Source: DATKJS01 sp964551995 (GTDB lineage: Bacteria > Acidobacteriota > Aminicenantia > Aminicenantales > Saccharicenantaceae). Taken from it: a DNA stretch of 64,000 bases. The stretch lies in assembly GCA_964551995.1 (NCBI GenBank), contig CAZKFD010000034.1, positions 8,830 to 72,829 on the forward strand, in the 5' to 3' direction. Position numbers and translations under genes: made by a program. Below the pieces are notes generated by a model. It was not told where the DNA came from, did not search any database, and saw only the letters and a program-made list of their open reading frames with translations. Below are positions 42,246-50,424 of the stretch, one piece after another; within the stretch, counting starts at the first letter, position 1, and each line of letters begins with the position of its first letter.

Positions 42246-43397
42246 CTAGGCCGGCTCCACCCAGGCGCGGTCGCGGGCCGCCTTATAAGCGGCCTCCATG
42301 ACGCTCACCCGGGCCGCGGCCTCCCGTGGCGTGACGAGCGCCATGCCTTTTTTCCCGGCCACGGCGTCGACAAACTGGTTCAGGGGTTCGGGCAGCGCGG
42401 CGGGCAGGTCGAGCCAGGACGTCCGGCCGTCCGCGCCGGCGACCTTCTGGCAGGTGAAATAGAGCTTATCCCGGACGACCGCGGCGTGCGCTTCGGTGCC
42501 GCTGACGATGAGCGAGACCGGGTTGTCAACGTCGACCCAGCCGGCCGCCAGGGTGCCGATGACGCCGTTCTTGAACTCAAAGAGCGCCTCCCCCGTCTCG
42601 TCGCAATCGCCGTAACGGTGGGTGACGGGCTTGATGTCGGCCGTGATCGAGGCGACATCGCCGAGGAGCCACATGAGGATGTCCAGGGAATGGGTGCCCA
42701 GGTCTCCGAAGGCGCCGACGCCGGCGATCTTCGGGTCGGCCATCCAGCGCCATTCGGTGTCGAACCAGCCGCCGAGCGAGCCGCTGTGACAGTTCGAGCC
42801 GCGGGCCCGGGTGATGCGGCCGAAGACGCCCTTGCCGACCTGCTCCTTGAGAAACAGGTGATGCGGCTGGGTGCGCATGAAATAGCCGGTCGTGAATAGC
42901 AGGCCGGCCTTTTCGATGGCCGCGGCCATCTCCCCGCTCTCCCAGGAGGTGATGCCGAGCGGCTTCTCCACGAACATGTGCTTTCCGGCCTTGGCCGCCG
43001 CCAGGACGAGGTCGCGGTGCCGGTTGGTCTCCGAGAGGACCACCACAGCCGCGACGTCGTGGTCCGCCCAGATCTCGTCCGGGTCGGCGGCCACCCGGGC
43101 GTGAAGCTCCGGAGCGTACCGCGCGGCCCGGGCCCGGTCGTGGTCCCAGACGCACTTGACCCTGACGTCAGGCCGCTTGGAGATAAGGGAGACGTAGCCC
43201 GGCGTGTGGATATGGGCGCAGCCGACGAAGGCCAGGGTCACCGGCTTCGCCGTGCCCTGGGCTAGGGCGGTCGCCCCCTCCCCGACTACAACAGTGGTCA
43301 GCGCCGCGGCCGTCGCGGTCTTGATGAAATCGCGCCGGCTCAGCGGCGCCTTTTCTGGAAAAGACGGCTCTTGGTCCTTATATGCATGGCTTGGCAT
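42246..43397 (-). CDS. Gfo/Idh/MocA-family oxidoreductase with Tat signal
   Basis: 383 residues. The N-terminus contains the twin-arginine signal SRRDFIKTATAAALTTVVV (residues 20-38). The Rossmann domain starts KPVTLAFVGCAHIHTPGYVS, with VFVEKPLGIT-type motif seen as KHMFVEKPLGITSWE (the conserved EKP). The C-terminal domain follows (GSLGGWFDTEWRW, GDLGTHSLDILMWLLG). It is probably exported folded with NAD(P) and acts on sugars or inositol-like compounds. The frame stays open far upstream to 43778, but the ATG at 43397 gives the signal sequence. Confidence 0.88.
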   Translation of the reverse strand: MPSHAYKDQEPSFPEKAPLSRRDFIKTATAAALTTVVVGEGATALAQGTAKPVTLAFVGCAHIHTPGYVSLISKRPDVRVKCVWDHDRARAARYAPELHARVAADPDEIWADHDVAAVVVLSETNRHRDLVLAAAKAGKHMFVEKPLGITSWESGEMAAAIEKAGLLFTTGYFMRTQPHHLFLKEQVGKGVFGRITRARGSNCHSGSLGGWFDTEWRWMADPKIAGVGAFGDLGTHSLDILMWLLGDVASITADIKPVTHRYGDCDETGEALFEFKNGVIGTLAAGWVDVDNPVSLIVSGTEAHAAVVRDKLYFTCQKVAGADGRTSWLDLPAALPEPLNQFVDAVAGKKGMALVTPREAAARVSVMEAAYKAARDRAWVEPA

Positions 43398-43461
43398 GGC
43401 CGAAAAATAGCACCAACGGGGAGCGGAGTCAACAACGCGCCGGCCGGGCGAACATCCCGCC

Positions 43462-44556
43462 TTACAGCGGATGCCAGCGGCCCTTGAGCTTCTCCATGAT
43501 CTGCGGCAGGGTCGTGTATTCCATCTCCTCGAGGGGGAGGCGGTGCGGTTCGAACGGCCCGTGGCGCCGGAGATGGTCCGAGAGGATGTTGGCCTCGCGG
43601 CGCGCCTCGTCCCAGGCGGGATCGTCGAACATGTCGCGCGGGCCGACGAGCCGGCCGTCTGAAACCTGGAAGCCGAGGCAGATGACGCGGGGCGGCCCGT
43701 CGAAGCGCGACGGCGTGGCCTGCTCCTGGGCCACGGGCATGAGCGGCCCGTAATGGGAGCCGCGCATCCAGCCCTCAATGATCCAGGGGTAGCGGAACGG
43801 CTCGAGGACCTCGCCCACGGCCGGGAACTGGTGTTGCGAGCGGACGATCATCACCGGGTCGTCCTTTCCCACGTACTTGCCGGCGATGAGGGAGAGCCTC
43901 TCGGTCGATGACGCCGCGGCGATGGTCCCGTCGTGACGGGAGAAGACATGCTTGACCGTGTACCGGCTCGGCGTGCCGATGAACATCAGGAGGTCGTAGG
44001 TCTCCTCCGGGGTTTCGAAAAATATCTTCCGGTGCTCGCGGATGTCGTGGACCTCGAAGCGGAAGCCGGAGTGGAGGGAGGGGGCGATGATCAGGCCGGC
44101 CGTGTTGAACGGATCGACGAACATCTTGAAGAGGGGCAGGTTCCAGGAGCCCGCGGACGTCTTGTCGGCCATGAAGATGAGGACGGGCTCCGAGGTCCTT
44201 TCCTCGATCTCCATTTCGGCCACGCCCGGTCCCTGCCCCTTGACGTTGCCCGAGAAGGCGTCGGAGAGAAGGTCCTGGCCGGCGCCGTAGAGCTTGAGCT
44301 TCTTGGCCACTTCCGTCCCCGTCATGAACGTGTCCCAGGCCAGGCGATGGATCAATTCTGAGTCGACGCCCTTGGTATGCGTCATGATCAGCTGGAGGTC
44401 GTCGCCGCACGAGGCGACGTGATAGTCGACGATCCGGCCGTCCGCCTTGGCCGTCTCGAGACTCCGGCGCGCCGACTCCTCGAGATCGGGGTGGATGGCC
44501 GAATGGCCGACCCAGCCGCCAATATCCGCCTTGATGACGCTGAGAGTGATTGTCAT
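43462..44556 (-). CDS. Class V fructose-1,6-bisphosphate aldolase/phosphatase
   Basis: 364 residues closely matching the archaeal-type bifunctional FBPA/P: MTITLSVIKADIGGWVGHSAIHP, DYHVASCGDDLQLIMTH, HRLAWDTFMTGTEVAKKLKLYGAGQDLL, EMEIEERTSEPVLIFMADKTSAG and SQHQFPAVGEVLEPFRYPWIIEGWMRGSHYGPLMP. The enzyme condenses triose phosphates and dephosphorylates the product, driving gluconeogenesis one way. It is known mostly from archaea and thermophilic or anaerobic bacteria. AAGGAGGAGG precedes the ATG. Confidence 0.93.
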   Translation of the reverse strand: MTITLSVIKADIGGWVGHSAIHPDLEESARRSLETAKADGRIVDYHVASCGDDLQLIMTHTKGVDSELIHRLAWDTFMTGTEVAKKLKLYGAGQDLLSDAFSGNVKGQGPGVAEMEIEERTSEPVLIFMADKTSAGSWNLPLFKMFVDPFNTAGLIIAPSLHSGFRFEVHDIREHRKIFFETPEETYDLLMFIGTPSRYTVKHVFSRHDGTIAAASSTERLSLIAGKYVGKDDPVMIVRSQHQFPAVGEVLEPFRYPWIIEGWMRGSHYGPLMPVAQEQATPSRFDGPPRVICLGFQVSDGRLVGPRDMFDDPAWDEARREANILSDHLRRHGPFEPHRLPLEEMEYTTLPQIMEKLKGRWHPL

Positions 44557-44941
44557 GGATCCTCCTCCTTTTAAGGATAATGCTCCCCGCGAGATTTCTT
44601 GGGGTCCCCGCTTTTTAGTTTACCGTGCTCTCCTCCGGCCTGTCAACCCTCTGCCCGGGCCTCGGTCTCACCCCCGGGCACCCCGGGGTCCCGGACGCGG
44701 GCGGACAAGAACATCGGGGAAGCGACGGGCGGAAGAACGGTCTATGAGATCAGAAGGGCGCTGAAGTAACCGTTCCCGGCGGGAGCTTTCGGCCCCGGGG
44801 CCGAAGGCGTGGCAGGGCCACGGGGAGTCAAATCCCGGTCTGATGGCTGAGAGCCACCTGTCCGAAGTCTTTTGACGGCATCTTAATTGACTGGCAACAA
44901 ATAAGGATCGACCTGCCGGGGACGGCGCGACGGCGCCCTTC

Positions 44942-45238
44942 GAGGTCTGCGACGGGACGTTCGCCAGCAGGGAGTGCCACCCCCGGATCCCTCCATATCC
45001 CGAGAACCAGGTCGAGGCACGCGTCTCCGAGATCCCTCTGGAAAAGGACATCACCGCCGTCTGCCGAATCGGCGTCCACAGTCTTGATGTCCTCCGCCTT
45101 CTCTCCGAAAGAGCATAAAAGCGGCTCTTCAACCTCGAGGGATACCCGGCCGGGGCCTACGACATCGGAGGATTGGCCGTTCGGAGGGCTTTCGCTCCCA
45201 GCTCCAGATCCCGCCACTATGGTACGCGCCATATCTAA
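44942..45238 (+). pseudogene. Degraded rhodanese-like domain
   Basis: One frame reads EVCDGTFASRECHPRIPPYPENQVEARVSEIPLEKDITAVCRIGVHSLDVLRLLSERA, then a TAA at 45116-45118, then KRLFNLEGYPAGAYDIGG. The block V-x-C-R-x-G-x-R/H-S-x-x-x-x-x-x-L-L is the rhodanese active-site loop region and N-L-E-G its usual continuation. The in-frame stop and poor N-terminal half mark a pseudogene; similarity fades after about 45165. It sits just upstream of sulfur-transfer genes. The flanking 44581-44941 shows no gene I can support. Confidence 0.55.
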
Positions 45239-45304
45239 TCATTCCTATTTGTCATATAATAATCATCTCGATTCCTGACGCGGAGAGGCGACCGTACCAA
45301 CCTC

Positions 45305-46132
45305 ATGAAATCATCGCAGATGACCCGACTCCTAGGAGTTCTCACATCCTTCCCCAAAGTTATCGTGGCCTTTTCCGGCGGTGTCGACTCGACGCTTCTC
45401 CTGAGGCTCTGCACGGACGCCCTCGGGCCGGACCGTGTGATAGCTGCGACTGGAGTTTCCCAGACCTATACAGCGGAGGAAAAAGCCCAGGCCCTCGAGT
45501 TCGCAGGGGCCCTTGGCGTCAAGCATGTCCTCCTCGAAACCGATGAATTGGCCTGCACAGAATTCGCGGCAAATCCAAGTGACCGCTGCTACTTCTGTAA
45601 GCGGGAACTCTATGCGAAGATCTCCCAGCTGGCCTCTCGGGAAGGCGGGCCAGTCATCCTGGATGCAACCAACGCCAGCGACCTCGCCGATTACCGTCCC
45701 GGACGAAAGGCTGCGGAGGAGTATGGCGTCACAAGCCCCTTCGTTCTGGCCGGATTGACCAAGTCCGATATCCGCGCCGTGGCAAAGGAGCTAGGCCTGG
45801 AATCCTGGAATAAGCCGGCCAATCCCTGTCTTGCCAGCCGGGTTCCCTACGGGACGCGGATCACGGTCGAAGTCCTGGAAAAAGTGCACGCGGGGGAGAG
45901 TTTCATCAGGCGCCTGGGATTCCCGGTCGTTCGGCTTCGCCACCACGACCGTCTGGCCCGGATCGAAATTCCCGAAGAGGATTTTGCGCGTTTCCTGAGG
46001 CCCGCGACGATCCGCCGGGTTACCGCATGCCTAAAGTCCCTGGGATACTCGTGGATCGGTCTCGATATCGAGGGCTACAGGACGGGCAGCCTCAACGAGG
46101 CCCTCCCGGAGCTCGGCACGAAAAGCGAATGA
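45305..46132 (+). CDS. larE: ATP-dependent sacrificial sulfur transferase LarE
   Basis: 275 residues of the PP-loop ATPase fold: VAFSGGVDSTLLLRL (residues 21-35), the LarE-type NPSDRCYFCKRELY with a CxxC near residue 98, DATNASDLADYRPGRKAAEE, and NKPANPCLASRVPYG where Cys175 corresponds to the cysteine that donates its sulfur in LarE. In characterised systems LarE thiolates pyridinium adenylate for the nickel-pincer cofactor, with LarB and LarC; neither is in the window. No clear ribosome site precedes the ATG; a TATAAT lies at 45255-45260. The last four bases overlap the next gene (ATGA). Confidence 0.88.
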   Translation: MKSSQMTRLLGVLTSFPKVIVAFSGGVDSTLLLRLCTDALGPDRVIAATGVSQTYTAEEKAQALEFAGALGVKHVLLETDELACTEFAANPSDRCYFCKRELYAKISQLASREGGPVILDATNASDLADYRPGRKAAEEYGVTSPFVLAGLTKSDIRAVAKELGLESWNKPANPCLASRVPYGTRITVEVLEKVHAGESFIRRLGFPVVRLRHHDRLARIEIPEEDFARFLRPATIRRVTACLKSLGYSWIGLDIEGYRTGSLNEALPELGTKSE

Positions 46133-47199
46133 AGATCGCTATCGGATTGAGCGGAGGCGTCGATTCGTCCGTCGCCGCCCTTCTCCTTAAGAGGGCCGGT
46201 CACGACGTGACCGGCGTGATGATGGCGCTGTGGCCCTCGGGACAGGCCGCCGCGGTGAAGAGGAGCGGTTGTTACGGCCCCAATGAGGCCGAAGATATTC
46301 GCGTCGCCAGAGAGGTCTGTCAGATTATCGGGATCCCGTTCTTTCTTTTCGATTGTTCCGCCGGCTACGAGGATATGGTCCTGCGCTATTTCCGGGACGA
46401 GTATCGCAGCGGCAGGACACCGAACCCCTGCGTCCGCTGCAATGAGAAGGTCAAGTTCGGCCTTCTGCCATGCGCCGCTCGGGATGCCGGTCTTCTCTTC
46501 GATCGTTTTGCGACCGGGCATTATGCCCGCATCGAACGCGATCCGCAGTCCGGACGGTATCTCCTGAAGAAGGCGCGGGATGAACGCAAGGACCAGTCCT
46601 ATTTTCTCTACCGCCTTTCTCAGGATCAACTCCGGGGAGCCCTTTTCCCGCTCGGCGAGCTCGCCAAGGACGACGTGAGGCGCATCGCCAGGGAAAGCGG
46701 ACTCCCCGTATACGACAGGAAAGAAAGCCAGGACTTCTACGGAGGCGACCTCAAGGATATTCTCAGGCAGGATGACAAGCCGGGGGACATCGTCAATGGC
46801 CAAGGGACGGTTCTCGGAAGTCATCGGGGCGTCTGGAATTATACCGTCGGCCAGCGGAAAGGGCTGGGCATCGCATCCGGGACGCGGCTGTACGTGACCG
46901 CCGTTGACGCCGAGAGAAATAGACTGATCGTCGGCCCGGAGCATGAAGCTCGGCGGCGGTCATGCCTCGTGACCCGTTGCAACTGGATCGCCTGCGAAAC
47001 TCTTGAGGTCCCGACTGCGGCGCTGGTGAAGATCCGTTCATCCGGGATACCCCTTCCCGCCGGACTTACCCCGCTCGACGACCGAAGCGTCTTGATCAAC
47101 TTTGCCAAGCCGGTTGCGGCCGTTACACCGGGACAATCGGCCGTCTTTTACCGAGACGATCTCGTTCTCGGCGGCGGCAACATTCAAAGAGCCGAATAG
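46129..47199 (+). CDS. MnmA-like tRNA 2-thiouridylase homologue lacking the second catalytic cysteine
   Basis: 356 residues with the MnmA architecture: PP-loop KIAIGLSGGVDSSVAALLL, TPNPCVRCNEKVKF (Cys101 and Cys104), FATGHYARIERD, ERKDQSYFLYRLS, VLGSHRGVWNYTVGQRKGLGI and a C-terminal beta-barrel. In MnmA the persulfide-relay cysteine lies in S-x-x-x-C; here the segment reads KESQDFYGG, with Tyr204 at that place. The protein may thus belong to an MnmA-like branch with a different target. It overlaps larE by four bases (ATGA), so the two are co-translated. An upstream frame to 46027 is open but not needed. Confidence 0.82.
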   Translation: MKIAIGLSGGVDSSVAALLLKRAGHDVTGVMMALWPSGQAAAVKRSGCYGPNEAEDIRVAREVCQIIGIPFFLFDCSAGYEDMVLRYFRDEYRSGRTPNPCVRCNEKVKFGLLPCAARDAGLLFDRFATGHYARIERDPQSGRYLLKKARDERKDQSYFLYRLSQDQLRGALFPLGELAKDDVRRIARESGLPVYDRKESQDFYGGDLKDILRQDDKPGDIVNGQGTVLGSHRGVWNYTVGQRKGLGIASGTRLYVTAVDAERNRLIVGPEHEARRRSCLVTRCNWIACETLEVPTAALVKIRSSGIPLPAGLTPLDDRSVLINFAKPVAAVTPGQSAVFYRDDLVLGGGNIQRAE

Positions 47200-47806
47200 A
47201 GGTGTCTCTGGAGCGCCTGTTGCGGACCTGAGCAGGTGAGCTGGTCGCCAAATCTTGGCCCGTAATGGAGGATAGATTTCCGTGCCAGAATCGGCATCCG
47301 TGATCGGGCAGAGGACGAAGAAAAACCGATCCCGGGAGGCTTCGATCACTCTCGCTCGGCGCCAATATGCTGTCGTGTCCGGTCTGCGCTAATCTCTCGC
47401 CTCGGCCAAGAAAGATTTGCCTACAGTCCTTGTCATTCAGGAAGGGGGGCGTACTTGATTTAATGCGCTCAGCGACGGATAATACAGGAGGCGGGATGTG
47501 AGGCAACAATGAAAAAGGCAGAATTGGATCAACAGCGGAGGAGCTGGAACGCCTGCGGCGGAAAAGGGAGAAGGCCCCTGTCTTTTAGGAAAGAAGAATC
47601 CGTAAGGGAACAGACGCGGCCTGGACGAGGGAACCATGAAGTTCCCATCTCGCACACGATTCATAAGCGGAAAACTGGATAAAGGCAGCCCGGCGAGAGT
47701 AATCAACAGTAGCGAATATTTCCAGCCGTCAGAGATGTCCCGGCGCCATGCTGGGGATTGACGAATCTTTATTGGTCTGGTATGAATCTTCTTGCCGGAA
47801 TCTGAG
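47200..47806. other. 607-bp gap with a probable HDAC-like gene remnant
   Basis: No intact gene is visible. At 47405-47452 one frame reads AKKDLPTVLVIQEGG, which resembles the C-terminal strand of histone-deacetylase/acetylpolyamine-hydrolase proteins (usually L-P-T-x-x-V-Q-E-G-G-Y), and a one-base shift continues to a TGA near 47502. This suggests a decayed gene on the plus strand. A short frame from the ATG at 47509 and a minus-strand frame at 47437-47865 show no family features. Confidence 0.35.
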
Positions 47807-48937
47807 ATGCTAAGCCAGGATATGTTCTCCCGGGTGGGAGGTTTGTCAAGTCTGATCGGGAACACCCCGCTCCTGGCGGTCGATTTCCTTTACCGCGACG
47901 AACCCCAAACGCTCTACGCCAAGGCGGAGAACCTCAATATGACCGGGAGCATCAAGGACCGCATGGCATTCCATATTCTCAAGAATGGATATGAGAGGGG
48001 CGTGCTCCACCCGCGTGACTGGATTGTCGAAGCGACGAGTGGAAACACGGGAATCTCTTTTGCCGCCATCGGTCGCGCTCTCGGCCATCCGGTCCACATT
48101 TTCATGCCCGATTGGATGAGCGAAGAACGCAAGAACCTCATCCGCAGCCTTGGAGCGAGGATCCGATTGGTCAGCTGGGAGGAGGGCGGATTTGTCGGGA
48201 GCATCCGCCTGGCAGAGGAATGGGCGAGTCACAACGAGAACGCCTTCCTCCCGAGACAATTCTCCAACCAGGACAACATTGAGGCCCATTTTCAGACGAC
48301 GGGTCCCGAGATTTGGTGGCAATTGAGCTTTCGCCGTCTCGCGATCGATGCCTTTGTGGCCGGCGTGGGCACCGGCGGAACGATCATGGGGGTCGGGCGT
48401 TTCCTGCGAAAACGCAACCCCGAGATCAAGATTTACCCCGTGGAACCTTCCAACGCACCCACCCTGTCCACGGGATGTAAAATGGGAAAGCACCGCATCC
48501 AGGGGATTTCAGACGAGTTTATTCCTCCGATTTTCGAAGCGAAGGAAATGTCTGAAGTGATTGGCGTCGATGACGGGGACGCCATCCTGATGGCCCAAAA
48601 ATTGGCGGCGGACCTGGGCATCGGCGTGGGAATCTCTTCCGGAGCCAACTTTCTCGGCGCACTGAAAGTTCTGAACAGGCTAGGCCCGGGGGCTACGATT
48701 GTGACCGTTTTTCCCGACGACAACAAGAAATATATGAGCACCGACCTGCTGCGCGCGGAACCCGTCAAGGCTGACTTTCTGACTCCCGAGATCGAGCTCC
48801 TGAGGTTCAGGGCTTTCAAGCGCGTTTGCCAGACTTGCTGTGATCCGTTCGATTGTATCGAGGCCCAAGCCCAGGATCTGTTTCCTGACGAACCTTTGCC
48901 TCCCTGCCCGCGACGGAAGCCATCCGGGACTGTTTAA
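47807..48937 (+). CDS. PLP-dependent cysteine synthase-like enzyme with cysteine-rich tail
   Basis: 376 residues of fold type II PLP enzymes: IGNTPLLAVDFLYRDEP, NMTGSIKDRMAFHIL (Lys50 binds PLP), EATSGNTGISFAAIGRALGHP, VAGVGTGGTIMGVGRFLR and GISSGANFLGALKV. These match O-acetylserine sulfhydrylase/cystathionine beta-synthase core motifs. The last 45 residues are unlike CysK and hold a cluster VCQTCCDPFDCIEAQAQDLF and a further cysteine. The substrate may be a sulfur donor other than sulfide. Starts at 47807 or 47822 are possible. It follows the larE/mnmA-like pair and is convergent with the Fe-S protein gene. Confidence 0.85.
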   Translation: MLSQDMFSRVGGLSSLIGNTPLLAVDFLYRDEPQTLYAKAENLNMTGSIKDRMAFHILKNGYERGVLHPRDWIVEATSGNTGISFAAIGRALGHPVHIFMPDWMSEERKNLIRSLGARIRLVSWEEGGFVGSIRLAEEWASHNENAFLPRQFSNQDNIEAHFQTTGPEIWWQLSFRRLAIDAFVAGVGTGGTIMGVGRFLRKRNPEIKIYPVEPSNAPTLSTGCKMGKHRIQGISDEFIPPIFEAKEMSEVIGVDDGDAILMAQKLAADLGIGVGISSGANFLGALKVLNRLGPGATIVTVFPDDNKKYMSTDLLRAEPVKADFLTPEIELLRFRAFKRVCQTCCDPFDCIEAQAQDLFPDEPLPPCPRRKPSGTV

Positions 48938-48977
48938 GAGGTCGATTCCAGCAAGAATCTCTCGCGTCCGTCTCCGT

Positions 48978-49706
48978 CTAGCCAATCCAAAGCCCTTCAA
49001 GCCTGACCTGTAGGCCTTCGGAGGTCCTGTTGAGGTAATTCACGAGGCCGCTGTGGCGCCACTGCAGCATGCACATCCGCGGCTGGAAAAAATAGCGCGC
49101 CCCGATTTGGATTTTGCAGCGTGCGTCCTTGATAAGCCCTTCATAGGCTTCGGCAACATAGTATCCAACATCCTTGAAGCCCTTCCTGCGGGGATCGAGG
49201 GGCCCGGTAACACACCAAGTCATTATTCCCGTGCGGCTGTCGACATCCATGATCATGCCGCAGTGGGTAACCGGACAGCCGCAGGACATGCCCAGAGGAC
49301 GGCCAATCATGATATCTCCCGGCTTCATCCCCATCTCCCGTGTGATCATGGGGTTATGGGGGATTATGACTTCTCGGGGCCCGGGATCCTCAGGAAAATG
49401 CTCAAGATAGAAATCGAACTCGCGGCCGAGGCTGTCGCGCCATTCTCCTGAGCTCATGACTGCGTCCCGTCGAAAAATGTCCGTTGCGCCGGAAGTCTCG
49501 AAGGTCGAGTCATTCACCAGAGGAACCTCACGAATGCGGGGGGAAGGATCAAGTGGGTCGGCGCTCAGCTTATCGGGCGACACATGCACGCATCGTTCGA
49601 TCATTTCTGGCGCGTGCTCCAAGCTTCGGGCGAACTCCACGCATGTCCGATATCCGCAGACCCCGCAGTTTAAGCCGGGCAGGTTCGGATTTTTTGGAGA
49701 ATTCAT
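48978..49706 (-). CDS. 4Fe-4S cluster-binding protein of unknown function
   Basis: 242 residues from the ATG at 49706, five bases after AAGGAGCCGAG. The N-terminus has the Fes-type motif GLNCGVCGYRTCVEFARSLEHAPEMIERC (C-x2-C-x4-C...C), as in corrinoid/CODH- and ferredoxin-linked proteins. The rest forms a separate domain with MSCGCPVTHCGMIMDVDSRTG and several conserved-looking cysteines. It lies last in the Rrf2-ABC-GTPase group, 16 bp after the GTPase stop. I do not know a characterised homologue; electron transfer or cluster scaffolding for an unknown enzyme is inferred. Confidence 0.75.
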   Translation of the reverse strand: MNSPKNPNLPGLNCGVCGYRTCVEFARSLEHAPEMIERCVHVSPDKLSADPLDPSPRIREVPLVNDSTFETSGATDIFRRDAVMSSGEWRDSLGREFDFYLEHFPEDPGPREVIIPHNPMITREMGMKPGDIMIGRPLGMSCGCPVTHCGMIMDVDSRTGIMTWCVTGPLDPRRKGFKDVGYYVAEAYEGLIKDARCKIQIGARYFFQPRMCMLQWRHSGLVNYLNRTSEGLQVRLEGLWIG

Positions 49707-49722
49707 TCTCGGCTCCTTCCCT

Positions 49723-50424
49723 TTACTCTCCCCGGTAAAATGTCTGGTTTTCGAGGGGCCGGACAACCCCGAAATGCGATTGCCAGCCGACCTCCTTCTT
49801 GCCGACGCAGATCGTGCAGGTTCCGACCGGAGGGCTTCCCCGGAGCATCATCCGCGGGGACGTCTCCGGATGGCTGCACAGCAGATCAACGAGCGGCTCG
49901 ATGCCAATCCCATGCAGTGCGTTCACTTCTCGGATGCGAACCGCCGGCGCGGCGTCCTGGATCCTAGCCCGGAAAACTTCCCTCTCCGCCTGGCTGACGC
50001 GATCGATCTTGGTCACCACGGCCACGTCGGCCAGGGAAAGCATGGGGCCGACCTTGCGCGGGAGGTTCATGCCGCTCGTGGCTTCCAGGACGACCATTCC
50101 GAGACCTCCATCCACGTAAGGCGAACAGCGGAGACAAAGCCCGGCCGTCTCAACGATCAAGAAATCACAACCGGATTTCCCGGCCCAGGCCAAGGCGTCG
50201 CCTAGGACGAGCACGTTGCAGTGATCGGGGCAGACCTCGCCGGAGTAGACTTTCCGGCAGGGAATTCCAAGCTCCCGACTCAGCTCCACGTCTTCTTCGG
50301 CAAACTGCACGTCAATCTTCAGATAAGCGGGACGGCCGCCCCTCATGATCAGCTTCCGGATGACATGCCTGAGAACAGACGTCTTGCCCGTCGTCGCTGG
50401 ACCTGCGCAGATCAGGAGTTTCAT
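49723..50424 (-). CDS. Metallochaperone-type P-loop GTPase (HypB/UreG/CobW-like)
   Basis: 233 residues of the SIMIBI GTPase class: Walker A CAGPATTGKTSVLRHV (7-22), a segment LKIDVQFAEEDVELSRELGIPCRKVYSGEVCPDHC with two cysteines like a metal-binding site, Walker B-like CDFLIVETAGLCLRCSPYVDGG and the NKxD-type VVTKIDRVS. The C-terminus has GTCTICVGKKEVGW, a further CxxC. HypB and UreG insert nickel and CobW handles other metals; the client here is unknown. It overlaps the ABC gene's stop by four bases (ATGA), giving a tight operon. Confidence 0.82.
   Translation of the reverse strand: MKLLICAGPATTGKTSVLRHVIRKLIMRGGRPAYLKIDVQFAEEDVELSRELGIPCRKVYSGEVCPDHCNVLVLGDALAWAGKSGCDFLIVETAGLCLRCSPYVDGGLGMVVLEATSGMNLPRKVGPMLSLADVAVVTKIDRVSQAEREVFRARIQDAAPAVRIREVNALHGIGIEPLVDLLCSHPETSPRMMLRGSPPVGTCTICVGKKEVGWQSHFGVVRPLENQTFYRGE

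Noticed and set aside
47437..47865. A 142-codon minus-strand frame overlapping the cysteine-synthase start
   Set aside because: It overlaps the 5' end of a well-supported gene, has no family features and no ribosome site.
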